The notes under the pieces were generated by a model that saw nothing but the letters and a program-made list of their open reading frames with translations, made no database searches and had not been told where the DNA came from. Below are positions 41,255 through 51,759 of a stretch of 64,000 nucleotides of DNA, piece by piece. This DNA comes from Rhynchopus sp. YZ270_cl-10. Lineage: Eukaryota > Euglenozoa > Diplonemea > Diplonemida > Diplonemidae. Every line of letters starts with the position of its first letter. The stretch's first letter is position 1. The stretch lies in assembly GCA_964035575.1 (NCBI GenBank), contig OZ037833.1:806001-870000 (forward strand). Reading direction: 5' to 3'. A program made the position numbers and the translations under genes.

Positions 41255-42361
41255 TCAGACACTTAACTGGGAACGGTACTTCTTCGACACAGCACGTGTC
41301 GCAGTCGCGAAGGCCTCCTTGCGGGGAAGGCCAGACTTCATGGCAGCCGTGTACTCAGCGGGTAAGTGCTTCTTCACAAAGAGTGCGTACTTGGTAGCAG
41401 GCTTCTTCAGGCTCTGGCGGATGTCGGTCCTCTTGGCCTTATTCTTTGCTGCCTCAGCCCTGAGCACTCCACGCTGCTGGGCGGAGAGTGCTGCCCACTT
41501 CGTGATCACATCCTTCAGGGTCAGCTTCGTTCCCTTCATCGTCTTCTGGATGAACAGGGTGCGTGCGGAGACAGGTCCGCTCGATGCGATCTTGGCCTTC
41601 GTGGCCTTCTTCTCGTTGACACGAGCCTTGAGGGCAGCCTTCTTGTCTTTGGCAGCCTGTCTCTTCTTCGCCAGACGAGCCTTGAGGGCAGCCTTCTTGG
41701 CCTTGACAGCCTGCTTTCTCTTCGCAACACGAGCCCTGAGAGCAGCCTTCTTTGCCTTCTGAACCTGCTTTGCCTCGGCAACACAAGCCTTCAGGGCAGC
41801 CTTCTTTGCCTTCTGAACCTGCTTTGCCTCGGCAACACAAGCCTTCAGGGCAGCCTTCTTTGCCTTCTGAACCTGCTTTGCCTCGGCAACACGAGCCCTG
41901 AGAGCCTTCTTTGCCTTCTGGACCTGCTTTACCTCGGCAACACGAGCCTTCTTTGCCTTTTCAGTCTGGATCTTCTTGAGGGCGGCTTTCATGTCCTTGC
42001 GAGCAGCCTTCATGTCCTTGACAGCCTGTGCCTTCATGGCAGCCTTCTTGGAAGCGAGAGCCATCAGGGCAGCCTTCTTCGCAGCCTTCTTCGCCTTGAC
42101 AGCCTGTGCCTTCTTGGCAGCACGAGCCTTAAGAGCAGCCTTCTTCGCCTTCACGGCCTGTGCCTTATTCACAGCCTTCTTGGCAGCGCGAGCCTTCAGG
42201 GCAGCCTTCACCTTCTTGGAAGACACCTTCTTCGACGCAGACTTCTTCGCCACAGGCTTCTTTGCTGCCTTGGTCACCTTGCTGTGCACCTGCACGACAC
42301 CCACCTGCACAGCAGGGAGCACGAACTTCGCCTGGCGCGCAATGGAACGAAGAGACATCAT
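41255..42361 (-). CDS. Mitochondrial HMG/H1-like Lys/Ala-rich protein, array copy 5 (type B)
   Basis: 368 aa with the type B leader (VGVVQVHSK) and the LSV-extended C-terminus, so it pairs with copy 3. The repeat region is shorter than in copy 3 and includes Cys-containing units (KKAALKACVAEAKQVQ), unusual for a histone-like tail. It is the first array gene in the direction of transcription, ~400 bp after the CX9C stop codon. Same predicted role as copy 1. Confidence 0.85.
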   Translation of the reverse strand: MMSLRSIARQAKFVLPAVQVGVVQVHSKVTKAAKKPVAKKSASKKVSSKKVKAALKARAAKKAVNKAQAVKAKKAALKARAAKKAQAVKAKKAAKKAALMALASKKAAMKAQAVKDMKAARKDMKAALKKIQTEKAKKARVAEVKQVQKAKKALRARVAEAKQVQKAKKAALKACVAEAKQVQKAKKAALKACVAEAKQVQKAKKAALRARVAKRKQAVKAKKAALKARLAKKRQAAKDKKAALKARVNEKKATKAKIASSGPVSARTLFIQKTMKGTKLTLKDVITKWAALSAQQRGVLRAEAAKNKAKRTDIRQSLKKPATKYALFVKKHLPAEYTAAMKSGLPRKEAFATATRAVSKKYRSQLSV

Positions 42362-42386
42362 TTTGAAGTGTGAAGGGTGTGACGGG

Positions 42387-42543
42387 TATATAATGTGGTG
42401 GAACTGTGGTGGTGGGGGTGGGTTGTGCTGTGTCGGGTTGGGCTATTCAAAAAGTTGTGAAATGCAGGGGGGTTGTTTTCTTGTATTTGAAGTATCGAAG
42501 ATACTCCGCACTGTGCGGCCTTTGAGACTAACGAACCAATGAA
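42387..42543 (-). promoter_or_regulatory. Promoter of array copy 5
   Basis: TATATA is at 42,387-42,392, the dyads at 42,491-42,505 and 42,506-42,518, and CCAAT near 42,535. Confidence 0.7.
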
Positions 42544-42763
42544 GTGTCCTGCCTCGAAAATGTGAAAAATGCGAAACCACACCCCAAGGTAATAAAAACA
42601 GGTAAATTTGTCTAGGTAGGTTAAGGAAATTCTGGAAAATAGGTACTATTTAGCCGCATGCGTGCCCAAATGTCCCCTATTTTCTGTCTTGTACAATACA
42701 AGGGTGTATTCGTTCTCCGGTGCTCAAACCTCGCCCCAGAAGGAGCAGAACTTATTTTTTGCC

Positions 42764-42931
42764 TCATTTCACGTTGTCGTGTATCGCGTCCACCTTGGTC
42801 TTTGTGAAGTACTTCTCCTCGCAGGTGTTGAAGGCGTCGAGGATGGGCTGGCATTTGCTTGCAAGACGCTGTTCTATGCAGCGCTGCACTGCTTCCCGTT
42901 CGCGTAGGCACGGGTGTGACCCTCTGGCTGG
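42764..42931 (-). CDS. Last exon of a twin-CX9C (CHCH) protein
   Basis: The exon follows a polypyrimidine tract ending CCACAG and reads PARGSHP, CLREREAVQRC, IEQRLASK, CQPILDAFNTC, EEKYFTKTKVDAIHDNVK, stop. Two Cys pairs, each spaced by nine residues and separated by eight, are the signature of the CHCH/twin-CX9C family. Its members fold by Mia40-type oxidation in the mitochondrial intermembrane space and include cytochrome oxidase assembly factors and small respiratory subunits. The exon contains no ATG upstream of the motif, so the start must lie in an upstream exon that I could not identify. Three truncated copies of the 3' end lie within the array. Confidence 0.65.
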   Translation of the reverse strand, partial: PARGSHPCLREREAVQRCIEQRLASKCQPILDAFNTCEEKYFTKTKVDAIHDNVK

Positions 42932-42934
42932 CTG

Positions 42935-43507
42935 TGGGGAGGGGGAGAAGAGTGATTATTTGAAATCTGGGGGTTGAAATTTTGAAAAAAGGTGTCGTTT
43001 GAGAAAAACAAACAAACGGACGCGCTGTGTGAAAAACGAATGTTTCTCTGCGCGTGATATTTTGTGGGGAAGAATCAAACATTATGAAAAAAGCTCGTTG
43101 CGTTCCCACTATCGTTTCCGCTGCGCTCTCACTAGCGTTCCCACTCCATTCGGTTTTCTCTTACTTTAACCCGTTGGGGACTAACTTCCACTTGAGTGGA
43201 AGTTTTATCTTTTTTTCTTAGGAAGACCAGTAATCTGTGATTTGCTCAGTATTTTCGACCAACTCTTGGCATGGTGGAAAGATTTTTTGGCCCATCTTGC
43301 CAAAGAAGCAAGAATCGAAGGTTTTAGAAATGATGGATCCATGTCAGACGGTGGCGCCCCCAAGCCGATTTTCAGGAAATCGGGAAAAAGTGGGTTTTTT
43401 TTACGGTTTTTGCTTTTTCACCTCGCAAGTGAGTTAGATATCTTCCAAGTGGTATTTTTCAAAAAATTTGGGCGTCGTTAAAAGATTTTTTGCAAATCTA
43501 TCAAATA
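42935..43507. other. Region upstream of the CX9C exon
   Basis: No gene is clear. It should contain the missing 5' exon(s) of the CX9C gene. An ATG near 43,082 on the minus strand is one possibility, but no convincing donor follows. Confidence 0.35.
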
Positions 43508-44101
43508 TGGGGAGATCCGGGTGCCCGCAACAACAATATTCACAAAAAATCACAAAAAATCACAACAAATCACAACAAATCACACAAAATCACACAAAAT
43601 AAATACAAAAAATCACAAAAAAAAAATTCTATTCACAACAAATCACAAAAAATCACAAAAATCACAAAAAATCACAAGCAATCACAAAAAAAAAATCCTA
43701 TTCACAAAAAATCACAAAAAATCACAAACAAAAAATCTTATTCACAAAAAATCACACAAAATCACAAAAAAATAAATCCTATTCACAAAAAATCACAAGC
43801 AATCACAAAAAAAAAATCCTATTCACAAAAAATCACAAACAATCACAAAAAAATCACAAAAAGTGGATGTGATTTTTTGTGATTTTTTGTGATTGTTTGT
43901 GATTTTTTGTGAATAGGATTTATTTTTTGTGATTTTGTGTGATTTTTTGTGAATAAGATTTTTTGTTTGTGATTTTTTGTGATTGTTTGTGAATAGGATT
44001 TTTTTTTTGTGATTTTTTGTGATTTTTGTGATTTTTTGTGATCGTTTGTGTTTTTTTTGCGAATATTTAATATTGTTGTTGCGGGCACCCGGATCTCCCC
44101 A
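43508..44101. mobile_element. 594-bp foldback element, TGRGGWGWTCC family
   Basis: It begins TGGGGAGATCCGGGTGCCC, ends with the complement, and is flanked by AAATA (43,503-43,507 and 44,102-44,106). Almost the whole element is an inverted repeat built of TTTTTTGTGATT-like units around a short centre at about 43,865. Its outermost bases match the elements at 39,036 and 56,372. No coding capacity. Confidence 0.85.
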
Positions 44102-44106
44102 AAATA

Positions 44107-46302
44107 ACGCCATTTTCGGGAGAAAAAAATGAGGTGGGTTATGCAGAAAACGAGATAAGGTTGTTTTGGGGTGGTCTGCCAAAGTAGGAAAGTCACCACC
44201 GGCCAATAATTTTAGGAAAAAATATTTCTGGAACTGATCTCGCATTGCGTTGCATTCCGGCAGTTTCGCGCATTTAACGACACCCAAAGTTTTCGAAAAT
44301 GGACACTGTGAAGTCAATTTACTCACTTGACCCCCTACCATACCCTACTTTTTTCCACTATTCCCCAGTAAAAGTGACATTTTTAGACATGTTGCCTGAG
44401 GCCTCAAAATATGGAAAATCCGCCAAAACCGGCCACAAAAATGCCCGGAAATGCGTTTCCGCGCCGAAATTTTGGCAAATATGAAAAAATTGACCCAAAA
44501 AATGCACTTTTAATTTTTTTTTTTTTTTTTTTTTTTTTTTCTTGAAAAACCGCTATTTTGCCCAACATGGCCAAAACCTGAAAAAAGCCGCTTTTTCACT
44601 ATTTTTTTCCATTTTTTTTTTTTTTTTTTTTTTTTTCTGTATTCTGTAACCTCTCTCTATTTTACGGCAGGTGTGACCGGTTGAGGTGATACTTCCGGAC
44701 TGAGGAAGGGCATTCTTTTACTTTTTTTTTCTGTGTTTGTTTTCTTGTTGTAGTCTTTTTTGGTGAAGGGGCTTGGCCGACGACACTGAGAACCTCTTTG
44801 GTTCATAGCTGTTAACGACGTCTGGTCCTACCTAGCTGTACACTCTAATTCTAAAAATAAAATAAAATAAAACCAATAGGCAAAGGGGGAGGGGGGAGGC
44901 TAAAAGCCAAACAAAAGTAAAAAATGAAAAAGAAAAACTCAAGTGCTCTGGGACGGCCGCGAGTTCCTGCTCCGCTTTAGGCCTAGGACTTTTAATGACC
45001 CAAACACTACAAAACGACCCAAAGAAACCCCACCGTTTCCCTCACACGGTTAACACCACCTAAGCTAGTCTAAACTCCTCGATTTTTTTTTTATTGGGTT
45101 CCTTTTTATGCAAATCTATCAATTGCGTCGGTTTACGGGCCCGGAAAAAAATCTCTGATCAACTTCCACAGCCTCGTCATCCTCACTCTGAGAACTACCT
45201 TTTCAGAATGGGACTCTAGGCTCTCCAGTATCTAATAAATTTGAAATTTTTCAAAAGTTGTAAATTCTTGCTTCTTTGGATTCAGATGATAAAAAATCTT
45301 TCAATTCCGCCCCTCGACTTTGGTTTTTATGCATGTGGGGCCACATTACCTACCTTCCTCTGTGGGGACCCCGATTTTTGACCCTAAAGTCGGCCCACCT
45401 CCGTCCCCAAAGGGTTAACCCTTTACGGACCACGACCGGTTTTTTCGATTTGCTAGGATCTTCTCTCCCATAGGTAAAATGAGATCCGATGCATATTTTT
45501 GATCGTACCTGGCCGCAATTGAAAGATTTTGAGCAGATCTTTCAAATGGAGCAGAAATCGAAATAAAATGAGAAAAATGGAAAATGGAAAATGGAAAATT
45601 GAGGGGAGCTGATATTTTTTTCTGAAAATTTTGAAGAAAAAAATTATTCCGGCTGCGCACCTGTTTTTTTCGGTTTTCGAAAATGGCTTTATTTGAAAGA
45701 TCGATTCAAAATCTTTCAAAAGAAAAAAAAAATCGATCAAAAAGTCCTAGTAGATAATGTCTCACTGCATGGAGAGAAGGTACCAACCAACTACATATCA
45801 GTGGCTGTCACGAAATGTGGTAATTTCAACATTTTTGAGTAAAATGACTAAATTTTTGACTTTTTCACCGATTTTTTTTTTATTTGCATTGCGCGGAATG
45901 CGCTGATTGCAACGAAACGATTCTCGATTTTTTTTTTTTCAGAAATTTATTTGCTCAGTTCAAAAATCATCGTTTTTTCGGATATTCTCACAGCCATCCC
46001 AGGAAATACTGGTATTTTTCCGGAAGTCGAAAATGTGCTTAACTGCGTTTCCGAGCTCCGCGCAAAAAAATGAAAAAAAAAATCGAGCAAAAAGTCCAAA
46101 ATTTTAATTAGTTAAAGGCGGGCCACACAGTATTTCACTGTTTCCCTGTATGTTTACACACCCCTTAAGGACCGGCCAATTGTTTTGGCTTTGCGGTCAC
46201 ACTCTACCCGGGAGTAATTGGTATTTCAACTCGAAAATGGTGCCTTTTGAAAGATCTTTTCACATTCTTTGAAAATAAATAAAGAAAGGGAAAAGTCACT
46301 TA
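44107..46302. other. Gene-poor repeat-derived DNA
   Basis: No gene was recognised. A diverged relic of the 25.3-25.7 kb palindrome arm lies at about 44,541-44,646, embedded in T-runs. A segment near 45,790-45,825 is an inverted relative of 52,010-52,040, and 46,000-46,125 resembles 48,770-48,860 and 51,965-52,010. Confidence 0.45.
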
Positions 46303-46396
46303 GTGCCCAAGTTTGTTGTACCCATTTAGGATAATACCCAGTGGGTATTATCCTAAATTATTTGGGTATTATCCTAAATTATTTTGGGTATTATGG

Positions 46397-46512
46397 GTAC
46401 TGGGTACTGGGTACTGGGTACTGGGTACTGGGTACTGGGTACTGGGTACTGGGTACTGGGTACTGGGTACTGGGTACTGGGTACTGGGTACTGGGTACTG
46501 GGTACTGGGTAC
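46397..46512. repeat. 7-bp tandem repeat (GGGTACT)n
   Basis: About 16 units lie just inside the left end of the 1.9-kb element. Confidence 0.95.
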
Positions 46513-48015
46513 CAAGAGAAGGCACCTTGACAGCAGCGAAGGCGCAAGACAAGGTATGTAAATATGTTAACTTTATGGTGAATATTCAACAAAGTAAGGC
46601 CGTCGACTCGTATTTCCTCCAAAAAGTCTCCAGAACAATATTTTACACCCTCAGGCCAACTTATTTTTTAAAGAAATCACCTTCTTTAAATTCCCCACCA
46701 CTCACAACTTCACTTTAAACAGGTATCGCGAGTGCAACATCGAGAACCAACTGTGCAGAACGAGCGAACATATGGGGTGGAAAGGGGGGTGGGAACACTC
46801 TGTCAGTCACTGCTATTGCCATTAACCCAGGGAGCATAGCTAGTGCAAGAAATTCGACTTTGGAAACCTTCCGGAAAGTCTGTCCTCTGCTTGCGGAGGA
46901 CGAGGCACAAGAAAATATTGCATTCCCCCAGAAAACCAGTGCACATTTCACACTCCTTGTGGGTAGTCTTGTTGCCTTTTTTGTCGAGTAATTTTGGCCC
47001 AGGCATGCTCTTGAAGCATGACAATTTAGTGTGTATGGGGCAGGGTGTTGTTTTGTTCTGAATTCTCTTTGTTATAACATCTAAGTCAATCGCGGGTGGT
47101 GGTTTGTGTAGCGTGAGGCACTCTTTTTAGCAAACTTCCTGCGGCTGCTAAAGTGTTATTTCTTCGGATTTAACAACGTACAGCGTAACATAGTGGTTTA
47201 GCCTGGTCGACACAACCTTTGATAGATACGGGATAACCAACCCCCTTCGACCCCTTGTGGGTTCACTGAACAAGCCCTCGTGGTAGTTAAACGCGATTGA
47301 CATTTACATTTCCTAGAGATGAAAGAACAAGATAACACTTCTGTACCCGCGCATCAAAATTGTGGAAAACTTTGCACCCCAAACACCCTCAACAACGCCC
47401 GCCAAAAGGCGCCCCTTGTTGCTGGGAGTTGTTCTCATGTTTGATACCTGCACAGCGGGCATTCCTCTGAGTCCAACGCATGTTTGGCCTGTCTGCGGCG
47501 TTGTACTTCAGGTGCACGAAGACAGGGTCTGGTGGTAAATTTTGCGTAGTGTCGCATTCCCTCATGTGTGGGTCACTCACACTTGGCGGTCATGTGCCAC
47601 TGCGTGGGTCTGGGAATTTGGGTACCTGGGTACAGGAAATTTGTTGTGGAAGACATCAACCACCATGCATTGAGGAGGGTAAGACAGTGGTCGCAGTTTC
47701 TACTTGATAGCATTACAACATTTAACTTCTCCACGGGGGTCTTGGGCCGTTCATTCGGTTCTACCTTGACTACCGGAAGATATTCTTGAGGCCTTTTTGG
47801 TCTCTAGAATATCCGGTCTTCCCGAACGGAGGCACACTTTGTGTGTTACTACGACCTGGCAATTTCCAGCAGTAGGTTAAGTAATCTTTCTTGTAAATTG
47901 TTGGAACATTATCTCCTCAGTGCATGAATGCCCCACGTGACTGGACACTTTTGTGTTTGTCATGTGGAGCTGTGGTTGCTCTTTCACGACTTTTTTCCTT
48001 GTACACCAGTGTGCC

Positions 48016-48116
48016 GGTACCTGGGTACCTGGGTACCTGGGTACCTGGGTACCTGGGTACCTGGGTACCTGGGTACCTGGGTACCTGGGTACCTGGGTAC
48101 CTGGGTACCTGGGTAC
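48016..48116. repeat. 8-bp tandem repeat (GGTACCTG)n
   Basis: About 12 units lie just inside the right end of the same element, with a unit different from that at the left end. Confidence 0.95.
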
Positions 48117-48211
48117 CCAGTACCCAAAAATAATTTAGGATAATACCCAAATAATTTAGGATAATACCCACTGGGTATTATCCTAAATGGGTACTAGAAA
48201 CTTGGGTACTA

Positions 48212-49229
48212 GCCTACTTACCCCATAAAGAAATGATGAAAAAATCCTAGTTGAACCTCTGTGAACGATCTGTACCAGGTTATCGGTGCGGTTAAAAAAG
48301 CACGATTTCTTAAGGAATGAACAAGCCTGTGTAACCGTTACCCGTTTGCCATATTAGGAGGCACAAAAACTCCTTTGGCAGTGAGGGAGTTTAGGCATAT
48401 CCAGGTCTTTGGTTCAGTGTTGCTATGTGACACGAACAGAGTCTTTGCCACTTAGGTGGGGATATTGACAATTTTGCGCACAAGAAACGGGCAGACATCA
48501 TGGCACACGGGTCCTTTGGGTCATTTTAGGCGAAATTTAAGTGAAATTCCCTACCAAAATGTGACTGAAAAGTGGGTTTGGGGGTGCTTGGGGAGGTTTG
48601 GGGGTGGAGTCCTGGGGTGTCAAAACAAAAAAAGGGGGTACGGAATTGCACGTTTTCGGTCCGCTGAATCCAACGAAATATTTTTCGGCGTTTTTTGGAG
48701 GAAAAGCTATTGTCCTGGACACGTCTTCTCCAGGTCACTTTTTCGGTCTTCATCCCCTTATCCCAGGAAATATTGGCATTTTTCCGGAAGTCGAAAATGC
48801 GCTTAACTGCATTTCCGAGGTCCGCGCAATAAAATGAAAAAAAAATCGAGCAAAAATGTACCGTTTTGGGCCGCTGTAATTGTGCTGTAATTGTGGTGTA
48901 ATTGTGGCGTGATTGTGCTCAGTTTTGGTCAGTTCTGCTCAGTTCTGCGTAAGTGTGTGTACGTGTGCGTAAGTGTACGTAAGTGTGCGTAAGTGTTGGT
49001 ACTTGTGGGTACGTGTGTGTAAGTGTGCAAAAACGGATTTTTTTGTTTTCTGCATGTTTCTCCTGCTCTCATATCTTAAATTTAGTGCCCAATAATGCTG
49101 AAGGTCGGCCAACAAGACTTTGATAACATTTCTCTTAATATTGCACTTTTTTTGGCGTGGCTGCATAACCGATTCCCCGCGTTTCTACCAGTTGTCATGC
49201 CGGTTAGGGGGGCATTCACGTGTTGAAAA
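48212..49229. other. Spacer with GT-rich simple sequence
   Basis: No gene. About 48,885-49,030 is a degenerate run of GTAATTGTG and GTAAGTGTGC units, related to 51,820-51,900. Confidence 0.45.
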
Positions 49230-49384
49230 ATAGCTATTTATTGGAGTGAAAATAAGTCGTTTTTTTCACCGAGTTGGTGTTTTCAACCCGAGTTACTTTA
49301 ATTCACGAGCGAAGCGAGGGAATTAAAGTCACGAGGGTTGAAAACACCAACGAGGTGAAAAAACGCTTATTTTCTACTCCAAGA
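49230..49384. repeat. Short foldback (~155 bp)
   Basis: Arms starting TTGGAGTGAAAATAAG and TTGGAGTAGAAAATAAG (complement) pair through GTTGGTGTTTTCAACCC around a GCGAAGCG centre near 49,315. No clear target duplication was found. Confidence 0.7.
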
Positions 49385-50204
49385 CATAATTTTATCCATA
49401 AGTGTGAAGCTTTATTTTCCGAGCCCGCCCAAGTGTCGTGTGAGAGACCTGTAGTGTGGATCTCCAGTGTCTTGCACCGCTTCTTCTGAGCCCAACGCTG
49501 TTTGGCCTGTCGACGTACTAAACACGAAGACAGGGGGGCGGTGCCAACAATTTTCCAATGATGTAACGTTTATCTGATTGATTTATCGTTTGATATACCT
49601 TGTGTGTCCTACTTCACCTGCACACCCAAGGTTATTGAACAATACTTTCAAGCGATACTTCGTTATGTCATTGGGGGTACTGGTACTGGGTACCTGGGGA
49701 AAACACGTACGTTTTTGTTCGCGATAACACGCACACTTTTTGTACGTGCTATCGCAATTTACCCTAAAATATATTACCTCCGCTGACATAGCTCGAGGGC
49801 TACTCCAACAAGTTTGTAGCTACCACCATGCACACCCCGTCCCCCCACCCCAGTCCAGATACCCAGAGATTTATATACCATAGTAGAACTGAGGCTGAAC
49901 CTCAGTTTTGAAAAAAAAAAAAAACTTTTGCAGATTTGGAAAAAATGTTTTTTGCATTTTTTGGGGAACTGGGTTGCTGACCGCACCATGAAATCCCGTA
50001 CCATACAGGCTGTACCCAATTTTTTTTTGCCTGCGGCGCCATTTTTCCTTTTTTGCTCCGCAAAAAAGGGCTCGTTGAGTGACTCTGTGGTGTAAAAGGC
50101 TAGATTTTTACACCGTACCCCAATTTTTTTTCGCCTGCGGCGCCATATTATATTATTTTTTTTTGCTTCGCAAAAAAAAAATTGAGTCATGAGTCCTGAT
50201 ATGG

Positions 50205-50385
50205 GTGAAAAATTGCATCCGGGTGCCCTTTTGTGCACTCCTCCTGAAGGGGTGAAAGGTGCTGTGAATGCTACCTTGCGTGCTGGAGTCAGGCATAGTG
50301 CATGTGGGACCTGCTGGAGCCCTAGACAGTGAAGCCCCCTGGGCTAGTACAATGATGATACTTCAATCTGAAGTCCATTTCTTCG
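50205..50385. repeat. Dispersed repeat, copy 1
   Basis: It shares ~180 bp with 56,605-56,875, from AAATTGCATCCGGG to GGGCTAGTACAATGATGA and AGTCCA. The second copy carries an extra ~70 bp. The type is unknown; a SINE-like or structured-RNA origin is possible. Confidence 0.6.
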
Positions 50386-50551
50386 AAAAAGCCCCTCCGT
50401 GCCTGCAGCCCCCTCAGGAATAACAACCTCACTTTTTTTGCACTTTTGGTAAGGAAAAAAATCGTATATAAATCCCTGCAGATACCCTGGGGAAAAAAAA
50501 AAAAAAACTCAAAAAAAATAGGGTGAGTTTGGGGGTGTTTGGGGGCTTAAG

Positions 50552-50628
50552 ACGGGTGAAAAAAAACGGTGAAAATAAAAATTTTATTTTCACAAAGTGA
50601 AAATAAAATTTTTGTTTTCACACCCCTC
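50552..50628. repeat. Short AT-rich inverted repeat
   Basis: GGTGAAAATAAAA motifs face each other across ATTTTATTTTCAC units, giving a ~60-bp hairpin. Function unknown. Confidence 0.55.
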
Positions 50629-50796
50629 CACGTACTTTTGGGTGGGCGAGGAAAATAAAGCTTCACGCGCGTGGATAAAAATTGTTTTCGTTGGTGAATC
50701 TTTTAAACGCCGGCATTTGCATTTCCGGAATCCGTCCGGCCAGTGATGGGGTCAATTTGCCGAAATGGACACGTTCTCGTTGTTGGTCAATTCCGC

Positions 50797-51160
50797 AGTA
50801 TACACAGTATACACAGTATACACAGTATACACAGTATACACAGTATACACAGTATACACAGTATACACAGTATACACAGTATACACAGTATACACAGTAT
50901 ACACAGTATACACAGTATACACAGTATACACAGTATACACAGTATACACAGTATACACAGTATACACAGTATACACAGTATACACAGTATACACAGTATA
51001 CACAGTATACACAGTATACACAGTATACACAGTATACACAGTATACACAGTATACACAGTATACACAGTATACACAGTATACACAGTATACACAGTATAC
51101 ACAGTATACACAGTATACACAGTATACAGTATACACAGTATACACAGTATACACAGGGGA
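50797..51160. repeat. 9-bp satellite (AGTATACAC)n
   Basis: About 40 nearly perfect units. The flanking sequence on both sides matches a unit-length sequence at about 38,480-38,620, where the motif occurs once. Confidence 0.97.
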
Positions 51161-51167
51161 TTGGGAG

Positions 51168-51757
51168 TACAGTGCAGTACAGTACAGTGCAGTGCAGTAC
51201 AGTGCAGTACAGTACAGTACAGTACAGTACAGTACAGTACAGTACAGTACAGTACAGTACAGTACAGTACAGTACAGTACAGTACAGTACAGTACAGTAC
51301 AGTACAGTACAGTACAGTACAGTACAGTACAGTACAGTACAGTACAGTACAGTACAGTACAGTACAGTACAGTACAGTACAGTACAGTACAGTACAGTAC
51401 AGTACAGTACAGTACAGTACAGTACAGTACAGTACAGTACAGTACAGTACAGTACAGTACAGTACAGTACAGTACAGTACAGTACAGTACAGTACAGTAC
51501 AGTACAGTACAGTACAGTACAGTACAGTACAGTACAGTACAGTACAGTACAGTACAGTACAGTACAGTACAGTACAGTACAGTACAGTACAGTACAGTAC
51601 AGTACAGTACAGTACAGTACAGTACAGTACAGTACAGTACAGTACAGTACAGTACAGTACAGTACAGTACAGTACAGTACAGTACAGTACAGTACAGTAC
51701 AGTACAGTACAGTACAGTACAGTACAGTACAGTACAGTACAGTACAGTACAGTACAG
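51168..51757. repeat. 5-bp satellite (AGTAC)n
   Basis: About 115-120 units, perfect except at the left edge where a few carry G for A. All frames are open across it, so apparent long proteins here are artefacts. Confidence 0.98.
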
Positions 51758-51759
51758 AG

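Larger units (their letters stand above)
46303..48209. mobile_element. 1.9-kb inverted-repeat element, probable TA target
   Basis: Ends of ~95 bp are inverted copies, starting GTGCCCAAGTTT on the left and GTACCCAAGTTT on the right and containing paired GGGTATTATCCTAAAT palindromes. TA flanks both sides. Each end runs inward into a different tandem repeat. The interior (46,515-48,010) has no recognised gene. The TSD call is weak because TA is short. Confidence 0.65.

Noticed and set aside
42764-43109. 162-codon frame MGTQRAFFIMFDSS... over the CX9C exon
   Set aside because: It runs in a different frame from the Cys-spaced motif and extends through the array promoter; the CX9C frame with its splice acceptor is better supported.
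47180-47275. Possible tRNA gene (TAGTGGTTTAGCCTGG resembles an A box)
   Set aside because: No B box and no cloverleaf could be drawn.
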